Shown here: positions 9,420-18,520 of the stretch, piece by piece
Layout of the letters: each line of letters opens with the position of its first letter
How positions within the stretch are numbered: position 1 is the stretch's first letter
From: Williamsia sp.
GTDB taxonomy: Bacteria; Bacteroidota; Bacteroidia; Chitinophagales; Chitinophagaceae
Length of the DNA stretch: 52,949 bases
Assembly: GCA_015069695.1 (NCBI GenBank)
Contig: JADCRZ010000042.1
Span: 1 to 52,949, forward strand
Direction: 5' to 3'
The notes under the pieces: model-generated
What the model was told of the DNA's origin: nothing
Database searches by the model: none
Seen by the model: only the letters and a program-made list of their open reading frames with translations
Program-made: the position numbers and the translations under genes

Positions 9420-9427
9420 TAAATTTG
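9420..9427 (+). promoter_or_regulatory. -7 box TAAATTTG ahead of the DUF1573 pair
   Basis: An exact TAnnTTTG match 32 bases before the ATG at 9460, so transcription should begin near 9431-9433. No clear -33 TTTG was found at the expected distance. Confidence 0.55.
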
Positions 9428-9459
9428 TTTGTGCGTTAGTATTTCTTATTCTATTTATT

Positions 9460-9906
9460 ATGAAAAAAATCTTCTCTTTATTGCTGATCGCTGCTATCAG
9501 TACAGGTGTAAAAGCCCAGACTACCCAGGTAAAGCAGGGGCAGGATGTGCTTACGCTGAAAGAAACCCAATTTGAGTTTGGCAAGATCCAGCAGGGTCAG
9601 CCTGTAACACACGATTTTTTTATTGCAAACAATTCAGCCGATTCCCTGAAGCTGGAAAGGGTGCAGGCCAGCTGCGGATGCACCACGCCGGTTTGGAAAA
9701 ATGATCCGGTGGCACCAGGGGGCAGTACCCAGATTACAGTAGGCTTTAATGCGCAAAATGAAGGCCCCTTTGAGAAGCTTGTTACCATTTACTATAACGG
9801 TGGTCAGGTAAAAACGCTTACGATTAAAGGAACGGTAGCCAAGATGCCTTCTACACCCGCTCCCCCGAATGCTTCTGTTAATTTACTTAAACAAATAAAT
9901 CAATAA
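9460..9906 (+). CDS. DUF1573 domain protein, exported
   Basis: A 148-residue protein with an N-terminal signal peptide (MKKIFSLLLIAAISTGVKAQ) and one DUF1573 domain, an immunoglobulin-like fold of the ASH/MSP type. The domain is marked by FEFGKIQQGQPVTHDFFIAN and the invariant ASCGCTTP block (about residues 69-76). DUF1573 proteins are abundant and periplasmic or surface-exposed in Bacteroidota; their function is unknown. The downstream paralogue begins two bases after this stop, so the two are one transcript. Confidence 0.92.
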   Translation: MKKIFSLLLIAAISTGVKAQTTQVKQGQDVLTLKETQFEFGKIQQGQPVTHDFFIANNSADSLKLERVQASCGCTTPVWKNDPVAPGGSTQITVGFNAQNEGPFEKLVTIYYNGGQVKTLTIKGTVAKMPSTPAPPNASVNLLKQINQ

Positions 9907-9907
9907 T

Positions 9908-10378
9908 ATGAAAAAAGGTTTTTTGTTGTTCTGCGCCTTTGCGCTGACCACTGCTGTTGCAACAGCCCAGAAGGCGGATGCCGTATCAGACAAGGCAGCT
10001 GCAACATCGCAGAAAAAAGCTGATGCCGTTGTGCAATTCAAAGAGGTGAAGTACGATTTTGGTAAAATCAAACAAGGTGTGCCTGTAACACACGATTTTG
10101 TATTTGCCAACATCGGCAACCAGCCGGTCGTAATTGAATCGGCCAACGCCAGCTGCGGTTGTACAACCCCTACCTGGCCCAAGACACCTGTTATGAAGAG
10201 CAAAACAGATAAAGTGTCTGCCGGCTTCAATGCTGCCAGCGTACAGCCTTTTGAAAAATCTATTTTTGTAAAAGTAGCAGGCTATGATCTGCCGATCGAG
10301 CTGAAGATTACCGGAGAAGTTCTTAGCTCAGAAGATTATGCCAAATACGAGGCTACAAAGGGCAAGAAAAACAGTTAG
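9908..10378 (+). CDS. DUF1573 domain protein, exported, paralogue of the preceding gene
   Basis: A 156-residue protein with a signal peptide (MKKGFLLFCAFALTTAVATAQ) and one DUF1573 domain. It shares YDFGKIKQGVPVTHDF and ASCGCTTP with its upstream neighbour, so the pair probably arose by tandem duplication. It differs in an alanine-, lysine- and serine-rich linker after the signal peptide. The gene ends at a strong intrinsic terminator (10403-10438). A role in the cell envelope is inferred only from the signal peptide and fold. Confidence 0.92.
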   Translation: MKKGFLLFCAFALTTAVATAQKADAVSDKAAATSQKKADAVVQFKEVKYDFGKIKQGVPVTHDFVFANIGNQPVVIESANASCGCTTPTWPKTPVMKSKTDKVSAGFNAASVQPFEKSIFVKVAGYDLPIELKITGEVLSSEDYAKYEATKGKKNS

Positions 10379-10402
10379 CGGATTCTTTGTTTCAGCATAG
10401 AT

Positions 10403-10438
10403 AAAAAGGGCTGTATCCTACAAGATGCAGCCCTTTTT
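10403..10438 (+). terminator. bidirectional-looking rho-independent terminator
   Basis: AAAAAGGGCTG at 10403-10413 pairs perfectly with CAGCCCTTTTT at 10428-10438, with additional inner pairing. It closes the DUF1573 operon, 25 bases after the stop. Confidence 0.9.
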
Positions 10439-10440
10439 CA

Positions 10441-10469
10441 TTGTCTTAGCCTGCGGCTGCCTACATTTG
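10441..10469 (+). promoter_or_regulatory. complete Bacteroidota-type promoter of the aminotransferase gene
   Basis: TTG at 10441-10443, an 18-base spacer and TACATTTG at 10462-10469 match the TTTG/N17-23/TAnnTTTG consensus. The box ends only four bases before the ATG at 10474, so the transcript is predicted to start at or next to the start codon. Confidence 0.65.
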
Positions 10470-10473
10470 CACT

Positions 10474-11673
10474 ATGTTACAAATCAGCCGCCGGGGCGCG
10501 ATTATGCCGCCTTCCCCCATCAGAAAACTGGTGCCATATGCCGAAGCTGCCAAGAAAAAAGGCATAAAGGTATATCACCTCAATATCGGACAGCCCGACA
10601 TTGAAACACCGCCTGCCATCATGGATGTGGTGCGTGAAATGGATTTTCCTGTGTTAGAATACAGCCACAGTGCCGGGAATGAAAGCTACCGGCGAAAGCT
10701 GGTGCAGTACTACCAGAAAACAGGCATTGATGTAAACCACCAGCAGATCATTGTTACCACCGGCGGTTCAGAAGCCATTCTGTTTGGTTTCATGAGTTGC
10801 CTCGACAGCGGCGATGAAGTCATTATTCCGGAACCCTTTTATGCCAACTACAATGGCTTTGCCGTTGCGGCTGATGTAAAGGTCGTTCCTGTTACCTCGT
10901 ATATCGACAGCGGTTTTGCCCTGCCTCCCATAGAAGAGTTTGAAAAAAAGATCACCTCCCGAACAAAGGCGATCGTGATCTGCAATCCCAACAATCCCAC
11001 CGGCTACCTCTACAGCCGGGAAGAAATGGAAGTGCTCAAGCAGCTTATCCTGAAGCACGACCTGTATTTGTTTGCAGATGAAGCCTACCGCGAATTTTGT
11101 TACGAGGGTACGCATACCAGTGCGATGCACCTGACGGGTGTGGATGATCATGTGGTGCTGATGGATACAATCAGCAAACGGTACAGCGCCTGCGGTGCCA
11201 GGATCGGTGCGCTGGTAACCAAAAACAAGGCTGTACTGGATACGGTGCTGAAATTTGCCCAGGCAAGATTGAGTCCGCCCGGCCTCGGACAAATTTTAGG
11301 TGAAGCGGCTGTTGACCTTCCGGATAATTATTTCGACAAAACAAAAGCAGAATATCAATTGAGGCGGGATGCGATCGTGGAACGGTTAAACAGGATGCCG
11401 GGTGTTTTTTGCCCAAATCCGGGCGGGGCGTTCTACGCCATGGCAAGATTGCCTATCGATGATGCAGACAAGTTTTGCCAGTGGTTACTGGAAGGCTTTT
11501 CTCATGATCAGCGAACGGTGATGCTGGCACCAGCCACGGGGTTTTACAGCACCGAAGGGTTGGGCAAAACAGAGGTGCGCCTGGCATATGTTTTGAACGT
11601 ACAAACAATCAATGAGGCGATGGATTGTTTGGAAGAAGCAATCAAGCAGTATCCAGGAAAAACAAGCAGATAA
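10474..11673 (+). CDS. class I/II PLP-dependent aminotransferase
   Basis: A 399-residue fold-type I aminotransferase, probably of the aspartate or branched-substrate AspC-like group. The N-terminus has PIRKLVPYAEAAKKKGIKVYHLNIGQPDI. The cofactor lysine is in DTISKRYSACGARIGALV (Lys near residue 235), with NPNNPTGYLYSREE as the substrate/cofactor loop near residue 170. The ATG at 10474 is kept because MLxISxRG precedes the conserved region in relatives as I recall them; a second Met lies at 10504. The substrate cannot be fixed from sequence. The upstream terminator and its own promoter indicate a single-gene unit. Confidence 0.88.
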   Translation: MLQISRRGAIMPPSPIRKLVPYAEAAKKKGIKVYHLNIGQPDIETPPAIMDVVREMDFPVLEYSHSAGNESYRRKLVQYYQKTGIDVNHQQIIVTTGGSEAILFGFMSCLDSGDEVIIPEPFYANYNGFAVAADVKVVPVTSYIDSGFALPPIEEFEKKITSRTKAIVICNPNNPTGYLYSREEMEVLKQLILKHDLYLFADEAYREFCYEGTHTSAMHLTGVDDHVVLMDTISKRYSACGARIGALVTKNKAVLDTVLKFAQARLSPPGLGQILGEAAVDLPDNYFDKTKAEYQLRRDAIVERLNRMPGVFCPNPGGAFYAMARLPIDDADKFCQWLLEGFSHDQRTVMLAPATGFYSTEGLGKTEVRLAYVLNVQTINEAMDCLEEAIKQYPGKTSR

Positions 11674-11822
11674 ATAATCAAGATATCACATTAACAAAAT
11701 TATTATATCACATTTTATTAGTGCAGAATCAAAAAATAATAGATATTTACACCGAAATTAAAACATTACAAGAAATTACAATTTGATTTAGTACCTCTTT
11801 TTCATATGGCAAGCAATCGTTG
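11674..11822. other. AT-rich gene-free stretch with spaced direct repeats
   Basis: This stretch is strongly AT-rich and contains no supported gene. ATATCACATT occurs twice (11683-11692 and 11705-11714) with a 22-base period, about two helical turns, a geometry seen at regulator-binding sites. TACAATTTG at about 11778 resembles a -7 box with one extra base. It ends at the terminator at 11823. Confidence 0.45.
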
Positions 11823-11856
11823 AGGCCTTCTGTTTCTACAGAGGGCTTTCTTTTTT
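11823..11856 (+). terminator. rho-independent terminator upstream of the arabinose regulator
   Basis: AGGCCTTCTGT pairs over eleven positions (two G-U) with ACAGAGGGCTT around a TTCT loop, followed by CTTTTTT. It lies 150 bases after the aminotransferase stop. It either ends that transcript, ends a small RNA, or attenuates transcription into the arabinose locus. Confidence 0.8.
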
Positions 11857-11958
11857 GGCTTTGCCCCTGTTTTTACCTGTTTTCACCAGATGCATGCAGA
11901 TTCGCTTTAAATATTATCTTGTGCCTTGTTTCAACATCACCCGACAACTTCTCAACAC

Positions 11959-12660
11959 ATGATGAAACGGTATGCCGGCCAAACAAGGATGCTGATCGCT
12001 GTAGACTGCACTATCTTCGGTTTTGACGGAAAAGAGCTCAAAATCCTGCTTATCAAAAGAGGCTTTGAACCTGAAAGAGGCAATTGGAGCTTAATGGGTG
12101 GATTTGTACAGGAAGAAGAAAGCTTTGAATCGGCTGCCGCCCGCATCCTCAAAGAATTAACCGGCCTGGAAGATGTGTATATGGAGCAACTGCACGCCTT
12201 CAGCGAAACAGACCGGGACCCGATCGAAAGAACCATATCAGTGGCTTATTTCGCCCTGATAGACATCCACAAGTACGAAAAACAGATCAACGCCAACTAC
12301 CACGCTGAGTGGGTCTCCCTGAAAAAAAGCCCGAAACTCATCTTCGACCATGCCAGGATCGTGGAAATGGCCCGCAAGAAACTGCGCTACAAAGCCGCTT
12401 TTCACCCCATCCTTTTTGAACTGCTGCCCGGCAAATTCACCCTGCCGCAGCTGCAAACCCTGTACGAAGGCGTTTATGGCTCTATCATCGACAAACGCAA
12501 TTTCAGCCGCAAAGTGCTTTCAACCCAACTCCTGATCAAACTCAAAGACAAAGACAAAGAAGGTTCAAAGAGGGGCGCTTTCTATTATAAACTCAACAAA
12601 CAAAAGTACAACAGCAAGTTCCACGCGATTCTAAATTTTATCCCTAATCCCAGAATATAA
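11959..12660 (+). CDS. araR: NrtR/AraR-type regulator: degenerate NUDIX domain plus winged helix
   Basis: About 233 residues from MMKRYAGQTRM. Residues about 10-140 form a NUDIX fold and the C-terminal 90 a winged-helix DNA-binding domain (KFTLPQLQTLYEGVYG, then DKRNFSRKVLSTQLLIKLK). The NUDIX box reads GFVQEEESFESAAARILKELTGL. The catalytic REUXEE core has become RILKEL, so two acidic positions are lost and hydrolysis is unlikely. In Bacteroides, a NUDIX-fold NrtR-family protein (AraR) represses arabinose genes and responds to arabinose; location directly ahead of araBDA supports the same role here. An in-frame ATG at 11926 is possible, but its extension is not domain-like. Confidence 0.88.
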   Translation: MMKRYAGQTRMLIAVDCTIFGFDGKELKILLIKRGFEPERGNWSLMGGFVQEEESFESAAARILKELTGLEDVYMEQLHAFSETDRDPIERTISVAYFALIDIHKYEKQINANYHAEWVSLKKSPKLIFDHARIVEMARKKLRYKAAFHPILFELLPGKFTLPQLQTLYEGVYGSIIDKRNFSRKVLSTQLLIKLKDKDKEGSKRGAFYYKLNKQKYNSKFHAILNFIPNPRI

Positions 12661-12695
12661 AGAATTATCTATAAATTGTGGGGTAATTAAAAATA

Positions 12696-12710
12696 AGTGT
12701 CTATTTGACA
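12696..12710. promoter_or_regulatory. perfect inverted repeat, candidate AraR operator
   Basis: GTGTC, TATTT, GACAC form a perfect palindrome with five-base arms in the 61-base gap between the regulator and araB, about 11 bases ahead of the araB ATG. A site here could block transcription of araBDA. I cannot say whether it matches the published AraR motif. Confidence 0.5.
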
Positions 12711-12721
12711 CGAATTGCTGT

Positions 12722-14416
12722 ATGAAAAAAGACCAATATGTAATCGGGGTTGATTACGGAACCGATTCAGTGCGCTCCATTGTTGCCGATGCAAGCAATG
12801 GGCAAATTGTTTCTTCTTCCGTATACCACTACGCCCGCTGGAAAGATGGCCTCTACTGCGACGCGCCTGCCAGCCAGTTCAGGCAGCATCCGTTGGATTA
12901 TATCGAAGGCCTCGAACAAACCATCAAGCGTTGTTTGATGCAGGCCGGTCCTGCCGTAGCTGCCAACATAAAAGCCATTTCTGTTGACACCACCGGCTCC
13001 ACGCCTGTGGCAGTAGATGAAACCGGCACTCCGTTGGCCCTGCTGCCTGCTTTTGAAAACAATCCGAATGCCATGTTCATCCTGTGGAAAGACCATACCG
13101 CCGTGCGGGAGGCAGCCCAGATCAACGAACATGCAAAAAATTTCCCAACCAACTATCTTCAGTTTGTAGGCGGCATCTATTCTTCTGAATGGTTCTGGGC
13201 CAAGTTGCTCCGCATCCTCCGTGAAGACGAACAGGTACGCAAGGCCTGCTACTCCTGGGTTGAACACTGCGACTGGATCCCCTTCCTGCTCACCGGCGGA
13301 AAACGGGCCGCTGATATAAAACGCGGGGTTTGTTCCGCAGGTCACAAATGCCTGTGGGCAGAAGAATTTGGCGGACTGCCCCCGGATGATTTTTTCACTT
13401 CATTGGATCCCCTTCTCCACGGCTTTACTTCCCGCCTGTTCAAAGAAACCTACACTTCCGCTGATGCGGCCGGTTATCTCAGTCCCGAATGGGCTGCACG
13501 CCTGGGTCTCTCAACCGAAGTTGCCATCGGCATTGGCGCCTTTGATGCCCATATGGGTGCTGTAGGCGGACAAATAGAACCCTACCACCTCAGCAAAGTG
13601 ATGGGTACCTCTACCTGCGATATGCTGGTAGCACCTGCTGCCGATATAGAAGGAAAACTGGTAAAAGGAATATGCGGACAGGTAAACGGTTCTATCATTC
13701 CAGGCATGACCGGACTGGAAGCTGGCCAGTCGGCGTTTGGTGACGCGTATGCCTGGTTTAAAGGGGTGCTGTCATGGCCGATCCAGCACCTGCTCTCGCA
13801 ATCAGAACTGCTTTCTGCAGAGCAGATCAAAAAAATCATTGAAGAAACAACCGACAATATCATTCCCGAACTAAGCAACCTGGCTGCCGGACTCCCGCTG
13901 GAAGAAGAAGCCGAACTGGCCGTTGACTGGTTCAATGGCCGCCGCACACCGGATGCCAACCAGGAGCTCAAAGGCGTGATCAGCGGATTGAATTTGGGCA
14001 GTGATGCACCGCGCATATTCAAAGCCGTTGTAGAAGCGACCTGCTTTGGCGCCAAAAAAATTGTAGACCGTTTTAACAGCGAAGGCGTACCTGTAAAAGG
14101 ATTGATCGGACTGGGAGGTGTGGCAAAAAAATCTCCTTTTATCATGCAGGTGATGGCTGATGTCATGAACATGCCCATCCGCATCCACCGCTCTGAACAA
14201 ACCTGCGCCCTGGGTGCAGCCATGTTTGCTGCTACTGTTGCCGGCATTTATCCAAAGGTGGAAGATGCCATGCAAGCCATGGGTCATGGCTTTGAAGCCG
14301 AATACCATCCCATCGAGAAAAATGTTGCCCTGTATGCAAAAAGATACAACAAGTTCCTGGCATTGGGCAATTGCATCGAACAAACAACTGCGCCTGTTCA
14401 GGACAATGCCGCCTGA
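12722..14416 (+). CDS. araB: ribulokinase
   Basis: A 564-residue FGGY-family carbohydrate kinase matching the usual ribulokinase length of about 560. It phosphorylates L-ribulose to L-ribulose 5-phosphate in L-arabinose catabolism. The N-terminal phosphate loop is YVIGVDYGTDSVRSIVAD, followed by ISVDTTGSTPVAVD near residue 92. GIGAFDAHMGAVGG near residue 270 holds the catalytic Asp, and the C-terminal GLIGLGGVAKKSPF with EQTCALGAAMFAA forms the ATPase half. It is the first gene after the regulator, and araD follows 32 bases later, then araA. The cytoplasmic pathway is completed by the nearby symporter. Confidence 0.95.
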   Translation: MKKDQYVIGVDYGTDSVRSIVADASNGQIVSSSVYHYARWKDGLYCDAPASQFRQHPLDYIEGLEQTIKRCLMQAGPAVAANIKAISVDTTGSTPVAVDETGTPLALLPAFENNPNAMFILWKDHTAVREAAQINEHAKNFPTNYLQFVGGIYSSEWFWAKLLRILREDEQVRKACYSWVEHCDWIPFLLTGGKRAADIKRGVCSAGHKCLWAEEFGGLPPDDFFTSLDPLLHGFTSRLFKETYTSADAAGYLSPEWAARLGLSTEVAIGIGAFDAHMGAVGGQIEPYHLSKVMGTSTCDMLVAPAADIEGKLVKGICGQVNGSIIPGMTGLEAGQSAFGDAYAWFKGVLSWPIQHLLSQSELLSAEQIKKIIEETTDNIIPELSNLAAGLPLEEEAELAVDWFNGRRTPDANQELKGVISGLNLGSDAPRIFKAVVEATCFGAKKIVDRFNSEGVPVKGLIGLGGVAKKSPFIMQVMADVMNMPIRIHRSEQTCALGAAMFAATVAGIYPKVEDAMQAMGHGFEAEYHPIEKNVALYAKRYNKFLALGNCIEQTTAPVQDNAA

Positions 14417-14448
14417 TCTTTTTCCTACAACAACACACTTGTTTTACC

Positions 14449-15147
14449 ATGAGCAAATACCAACACATAAAAGAACTGGCCTATGATGCCAATATGCAAC
14501 TGCCCAAGCTGGGATTGGTTGTTTTTACGTTTGGCAATGTAAGCGCAGTCGACCGTTCACTGGGTGCCTTTGCCATCAAGCCCAGCGGCGTTCCATATGC
14601 AGATCTGTCTATCGACCAGATGGTGATCGTTGACCTGGACGGAAAAACGATCGAAGGCAACCTGCGCCCTTCTTCCGACACAAAAACACATGCCCTGCTT
14701 TATTCCCGCTGGGAAAAAATCGGAGGCATCGTACATACACACTCTACCTATGCCACTGCCTGGGCCCAGTCGCAGCGCGACATTCCCATTTATGGCACTA
14801 CGCATGCCGATCACAACACCGTAGATATTCCCTGTGCGCCTCCCATGGATGATGCCATGATTGAAGGCGATTATGAGTATGAAACAGGTTTTCAGATCAT
14901 GAACTGTTTGCAGCAGAAAGGCATGAGCTATGAAGAAGTAGAGATGATCCTCGTAGGCAACCATGCGCCTTTTACCTGGGGCAAGACAGCCGACAAGGCC
15001 GTATACAACAGCGCCGTGCTGGAAACCATTGCACAGATGGCTTTCCTGACCGAGCAGATCAACGCCAACGTACCGCGGCTCAAAGACTCGCTGATCCGCA
15101 AACACTTTGAAAGAAAGCACGGTCCCAATTCTTACTACGGCCAATAA
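14449..15147 (+). CDS. araD: L-ribulose-5-phosphate 4-epimerase
   Basis: About 232 residues, the typical AraD length, in the class II aldolase/adducin family. It converts L-ribulose 5-phosphate to D-xylulose 5-phosphate. Zinc ligands are expected in HTHSTYATAW (two His) and in VGNHAPFTWG. GNVSAVDR, KPSG and SSDTKTH form the phosphate-binding site, and YGTTHADH is a further family motif. The start MSKYQHIKEL at 14449 is chosen; an upstream in-frame ATG would run into the end of araB and adds no family sequence. It sits between araB and araA (39 bases to araA). Confidence 0.95.
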   Translation: MSKYQHIKELAYDANMQLPKLGLVVFTFGNVSAVDRSLGAFAIKPSGVPYADLSIDQMVIVDLDGKTIEGNLRPSSDTKTHALLYSRWEKIGGIVHTHSTYATAWAQSQRDIPIYGTTHADHNTVDIPCAPPMDDAMIEGDYEYETGFQIMNCLQQKGMSYEEVEMILVGNHAPFTWGKTADKAVYNSAVLETIAQMAFLTEQINANVPRLKDSLIRKHFERKHGPNSYYGQ

Positions 15148-15186
15148 ACCGGTCCCTTTATTTGCATTGATAACTCAAACAACAAT

Positions 15187-16689
15187 ATGATCAATCTCAA
15201 GGAATTTGAAGCCTGGTTTGTAACAGGCAGCCAGCATCTGTATGGAGAAGAAACGCTCAACCAGGTAGCTGAACATTCGCTGGCCATTGCCCGCTCGCTC
15301 GACAATGGGTCGCAGATACCGGTGCGCGTTGTTTTCAAACCTGTGGTTAAGACGCCGGAAGAAATCCTCCGCCTGTGCCAGGAAGCCAATACAGCTCCGG
15401 GCTGCATCGGCATCATTGCCTGGATGCATACGTTTTCTCCGGCAAAAATGTGGATCGGTGGTTTGAAAGCGCTGAAGAAGCCCCTGGCTCACCTGCACAC
15501 CCAATACAACCGCGATATTCCCTGGGGTGAGATCGATATGGACTTCATGAACCTGAACCAAAGTGCCCACGGCGACCGCGAGTTTGGCTTTATGATGTCG
15601 CGGATGCGCATGAACAGAAAAGTGGTTGTAGGGCATTGGGAAGAAGCAGAAACACTGCAGCAACTGGGCGTGTGGTCGCGCGCAGCCGTAGCCTGGTACA
15701 ACTCGCAAGGCATGAAAGTGGCCCGATTTGGCGACAACATGCGCGAAGTAGCTGTAACAGACGGCGACAAGGTAGAAGCCGAACTGGTGTTTGGTTACTC
15801 TGTAAACGGCTATGGAATAGGTGACCTCGTAAAAGTCGTCAATCAAGTAAGCGATGCTTCGATCGACCAAACTGTACAGGAGTATGAAGACCGCTACCGC
15901 GTGATGGACAGCCTGCGCAAAGGCGGCGACAGGCACAGCGCTTTGCGCGATGCAGCAAAGATTGAGATCGGCTTGCGCCAGTTTTTACAGGCCGGAAATT
16001 TCAAGGCCTTTACCGATACGTTTGAAGACCTGCACGGCATGGTGCAGTTACCCGGCATTGCCGTACAGCGCCTGATGAACGAAGGATATGGATTCGGCGG
16101 AGAAGGCGACTGGAAAACATCTGCCCTGGTACATACCATGAAGATCATGGCCGCAGGATTGCCGGGCGGCAACTCATTCATGGAAGATTATACCTATCAT
16201 TTTGAACCGGGCAACGCCCAGGTACTGGGTTCGCACATGCTGGAGATCTGCGAATCCATCGCCGATGACAAACCAGCCTGCGAGATCCATCCGCTTGGTA
16301 TCGGTGGCAAGGCAGACCCGGTGCGGCTGGTATTTAACTCAGCACCCGGCCCGGCCCTTAATGTGTCTGTTGTTGACATGGGCAACCGCTTCCGGATGAT
16401 CGTAAATGAAGTAGAAGCTATTCCACCCCGGCAGGCCCTGCCCAAATTGCCGGTAGCCCGCGTGCTCTGGAAACCCTTGCCTGATATGAAAACAGGTTGT
16501 GCGGGCTGGATCCTGGCAGGCGGTGCCCACCACACCGGTTACAGCCAGAACCTGACCGTAGAGCACATACAGGACTTTGCCGAGATGGCCGGTGTTGAAT
16601 TCGTGCTGATCGGGAAGGATACAAGCCTGCACGATTTAAAAAATGAACTGCGCTGGAATGATCTCTATTACCATGTGTTTAATAAATAA
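15187..16689 (+). CDS. araA: L-arabinose isomerase
   Basis: A 500-residue protein, the same length as the Escherichia coli enzyme. It isomerises L-arabinose to L-ribulose with a divalent metal such as Mn2+. Conserved blocks include [12 protein letters not shown] at residues 11-22, [14 protein letters not shown] near residue 78 and [10 protein letters not shown]. The C-terminal [11 protein letters not shown] near residue 445 includes a metal-coordinating His. It is the last enzyme of the araB-araD-araA set, followed after 93 bases by the symporter. Confidence 0.97.
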   Translation: MINLKEFEAWFVTGSQHLYGEETLNQVAEHSLAIARSLDNGSQIPVRVVFKPVVKTPEEILRLCQEANTAPGCIGIIAWMHTFSPAKMWIGGLKALKKPLAHLHTQYNRDIPWGEIDMDFMNLNQSAHGDREFGFMMSRMRMNRKVVVGHWEEAETLQQLGVWSRAAVAWYNSQGMKVARFGDNMREVAVTDGDKVEAELVFGYSVNGYGIGDLVKVVNQVSDASIDQTVQEYEDRYRVMDSLRKGGDRHSALRDAAKIEIGLRQFLQAGNFKAFTDTFEDLHGMVQLPGIAVQRLMNEGYGFGGEGDWKTSALVHTMKIMAAGLPGGNSFMEDYTYHFEPGNAQVLGSHMLEICESIADDKPACEIHPLGIGGKADPVRLVFNSAPGPALNVSVVDMGNRFRMIVNEVEAIPPRQALPKLPVARVLWKPLPDMKTGCAGWILAGGAHHTGYSQNLTVEHIQDFAEMAGVEFVLIGKDTSLHDLKNELRWNDLYYHVFNK

Positions 16690-16782
16690 TAGAGAGGCCC
16701 TTGTCTGATCTAAATAAATCTTACTTTTAAAGCACTGTCCTTCTAATAATTTCTTCCACTTCTTTAAAACGAGCATCTCCGT

Positions 16783-18486
16783 ATGAAGCTGGCAAACATT
16801 GACCTTATTATCTTCATCATCTACTTTATCATTGTTTCTTCCTATGGTATTTGGATCTATCGCCGGAAAAAGAAAACTTCCATGGATACCAAGGATTTCT
16901 TTCTGGCGGAGGGTTCCCTCACCTGGTGGGCGATCGGCTCCTCGCTGATTGCCTCTAACATCTCCGCAGAGCAATTTATCGGTATGAGCGGAAACGGTTT
17001 TCAGGTAGGGGTGGGTGTGGCCGCCTATGAATGGATAGCAGCCATTGCCCTGATCATTGTAGCCGTGTGGTTTATTCCGGTTTATCTGAAGAACCATATC
17101 TTCACCATGCCCCAGTTCTTAACCACGCGTTACAACGACACGGTGGCGTTGATCATGGCCATCTTCTGGCTCTTTTTGTATGTGCTGGTGAATTTGACTT
17201 CTATCCTGTACCTGGGCGCCGTGGCCATCAACAGCCTGGCAGGCGGTCAGTATTTTCATGCGATCATTATCGGATTGGCAGCTTTTGCGCTGATCATTAC
17301 CCTGGGTGGTATGAAGGTAATCGGATATACAGACGTAATCCAGGTTACCGTGCTGATCATTGGCGGACTGGCCACCAGTTATATTGCCTTATCGATGGTG
17401 AGCGGCAAGATCGGATCCGGACAGGGTGTTTGGGACGGCTTTACTTCTATGATGCGCGATTCGCCCGAGCATTTTCACCTGATGCTTGATAAGCCGGGGC
17501 CCAATGCCACGCAAGGCGAGATCAAGAATTACCTGATGCTGCCGGGTATCGCCATGTATTTTGCCGGACAGTGGGTGGTGAATCTTAACTACTGGGGATG
17601 TAACCAGTATATCACGCAGCGCGCACTGGGTGCTGATTTAAAAACAGCCCGCACCGGTATCCTCTTTGCCGGCCTGCTGAAGCTGATGATGCCCATCATC
17701 GTGATGCTGCCGGGTATCGCCGCTTTTGTACTTCACAAGAACGGATCACTTCAAACTGAAATGGCACCAGGCGGTAAATTCAATCCGGACAACGCATACT
17801 CAGCCATTTTAGGCTTCCTGCCTACAGGAATGAAAGGTTTGTCCGTAGCAGCCCTCACAGCAGCCATTGTAGCCTCCCTTGCCGGTAAAGCCAACAGTAT
17901 CTCTACCATCTTTACGCTGGACATCTACAAGAAATACATCCGAAAAGATGCAACGGAAAAACAGCTGGTGTGGACAGGCCGGATCACCATCCTGCTCGCC
18001 ATGATTGTTTCCATCATTCTTACCTGGAAAGACTTGTTGGGCATCGGCGGAGAAGGCGGGTTTACATTTATTCAGAAATACACCGGCTATATCAGCCCGG
18101 GTATCTTTGCCATGTTTATCCTGGGTATGTTCTGGAAACGCACAACAGGTGCTGCGGCCATTGCGGGTATCATTACCGGGTTTGTGTTGTCGATTGTATT
18201 CAATGGCTATGCGCCTGATTGGTTCGGGCACGAGAACCTGTTGTACACCGCTTATTATGTAGAACGCGACGGTAAAATGGTGTGGGAAATACCCTTCCTG
18301 ATTTGCATGGGCTGGTCGTTTGTGTTTACCATGCTAGTGATGATCGGTATGAGCCTGGCTGGTCCCCGGATCAATCCAAAGGCGTTTGAGCTTGACAAGA
18401 GCATGTTCAAGGTAGCACCTTCTACCATGGCCCTGATCGTTGTAACACTCATTTTGCTGACGATGATCTATGTGCGTTTTTGGTAA
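16783..18486 (+). CDS. sodium:solute symporter (SSS family), probable arabinose transporter
   Basis: A 567-residue sodium/solute symporter of the SGLT type, with about fourteen transmembrane segments. After the N-terminal segment, FFLAEGSLTWWAIGSSLIASNISAEQFIGMSGNGF (residues about 38-72) is the family core with the sodium-site region. NYWGCNQYITQRALGA near residue 270 resembles the sugar-binding TM of SGLT proteins. Its position immediately after araBDA and before a terminator makes L-arabinose the most likely cargo, which is inference. The product would be in the inner membrane, driven by the sodium gradient. Confidence 0.9.
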   Translation: MKLANIDLIIFIIYFIIVSSYGIWIYRRKKKTSMDTKDFFLAEGSLTWWAIGSSLIASNISAEQFIGMSGNGFQVGVGVAAYEWIAAIALIIVAVWFIPVYLKNHIFTMPQFLTTRYNDTVALIMAIFWLFLYVLVNLTSILYLGAVAINSLAGGQYFHAIIIGLAAFALIITLGGMKVIGYTDVIQVTVLIIGGLATSYIALSMVSGKIGSGQGVWDGFTSMMRDSPEHFHLMLDKPGPNATQGEIKNYLMLPGIAMYFAGQWVVNLNYWGCNQYITQRALGADLKTARTGILFAGLLKLMMPIIVMLPGIAAFVLHKNGSLQTEMAPGGKFNPDNAYSAILGFLPTGMKGLSVAALTAAIVASLAGKANSISTIFTLDIYKKYIRKDATEKQLVWTGRITILLAMIVSIILTWKDLLGIGGEGGFTFIQKYTGYISPGIFAMFILGMFWKRTTGAAAIAGIITGFVLSIVFNGYAPDWFGHENLLYTAYYVERDGKMVWEIPFLICMGWSFVFTMLVMIGMSLAGPRINPKAFELDKSMFKVAPSTMALIVVTLILLTMIYVRFW

Positions 18487-18520
18487 CGCTATTGTATTTG
18501 GTTAATTTGTTTTTATTATG

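Noticed and set aside
9460-10378. The DUF1573 pair as a single frameshifted gene.
   Set aside because: Each has its own complete signal peptide and full domain, so they are two tandem paralogues.
14371-14448. Upstream in-frame ATG extending araD by 26 residues.
   Set aside because: The extension overlaps the end of araB and is unlike AraD N-termini. MSKYQHIKEL at 14449 is the family start.
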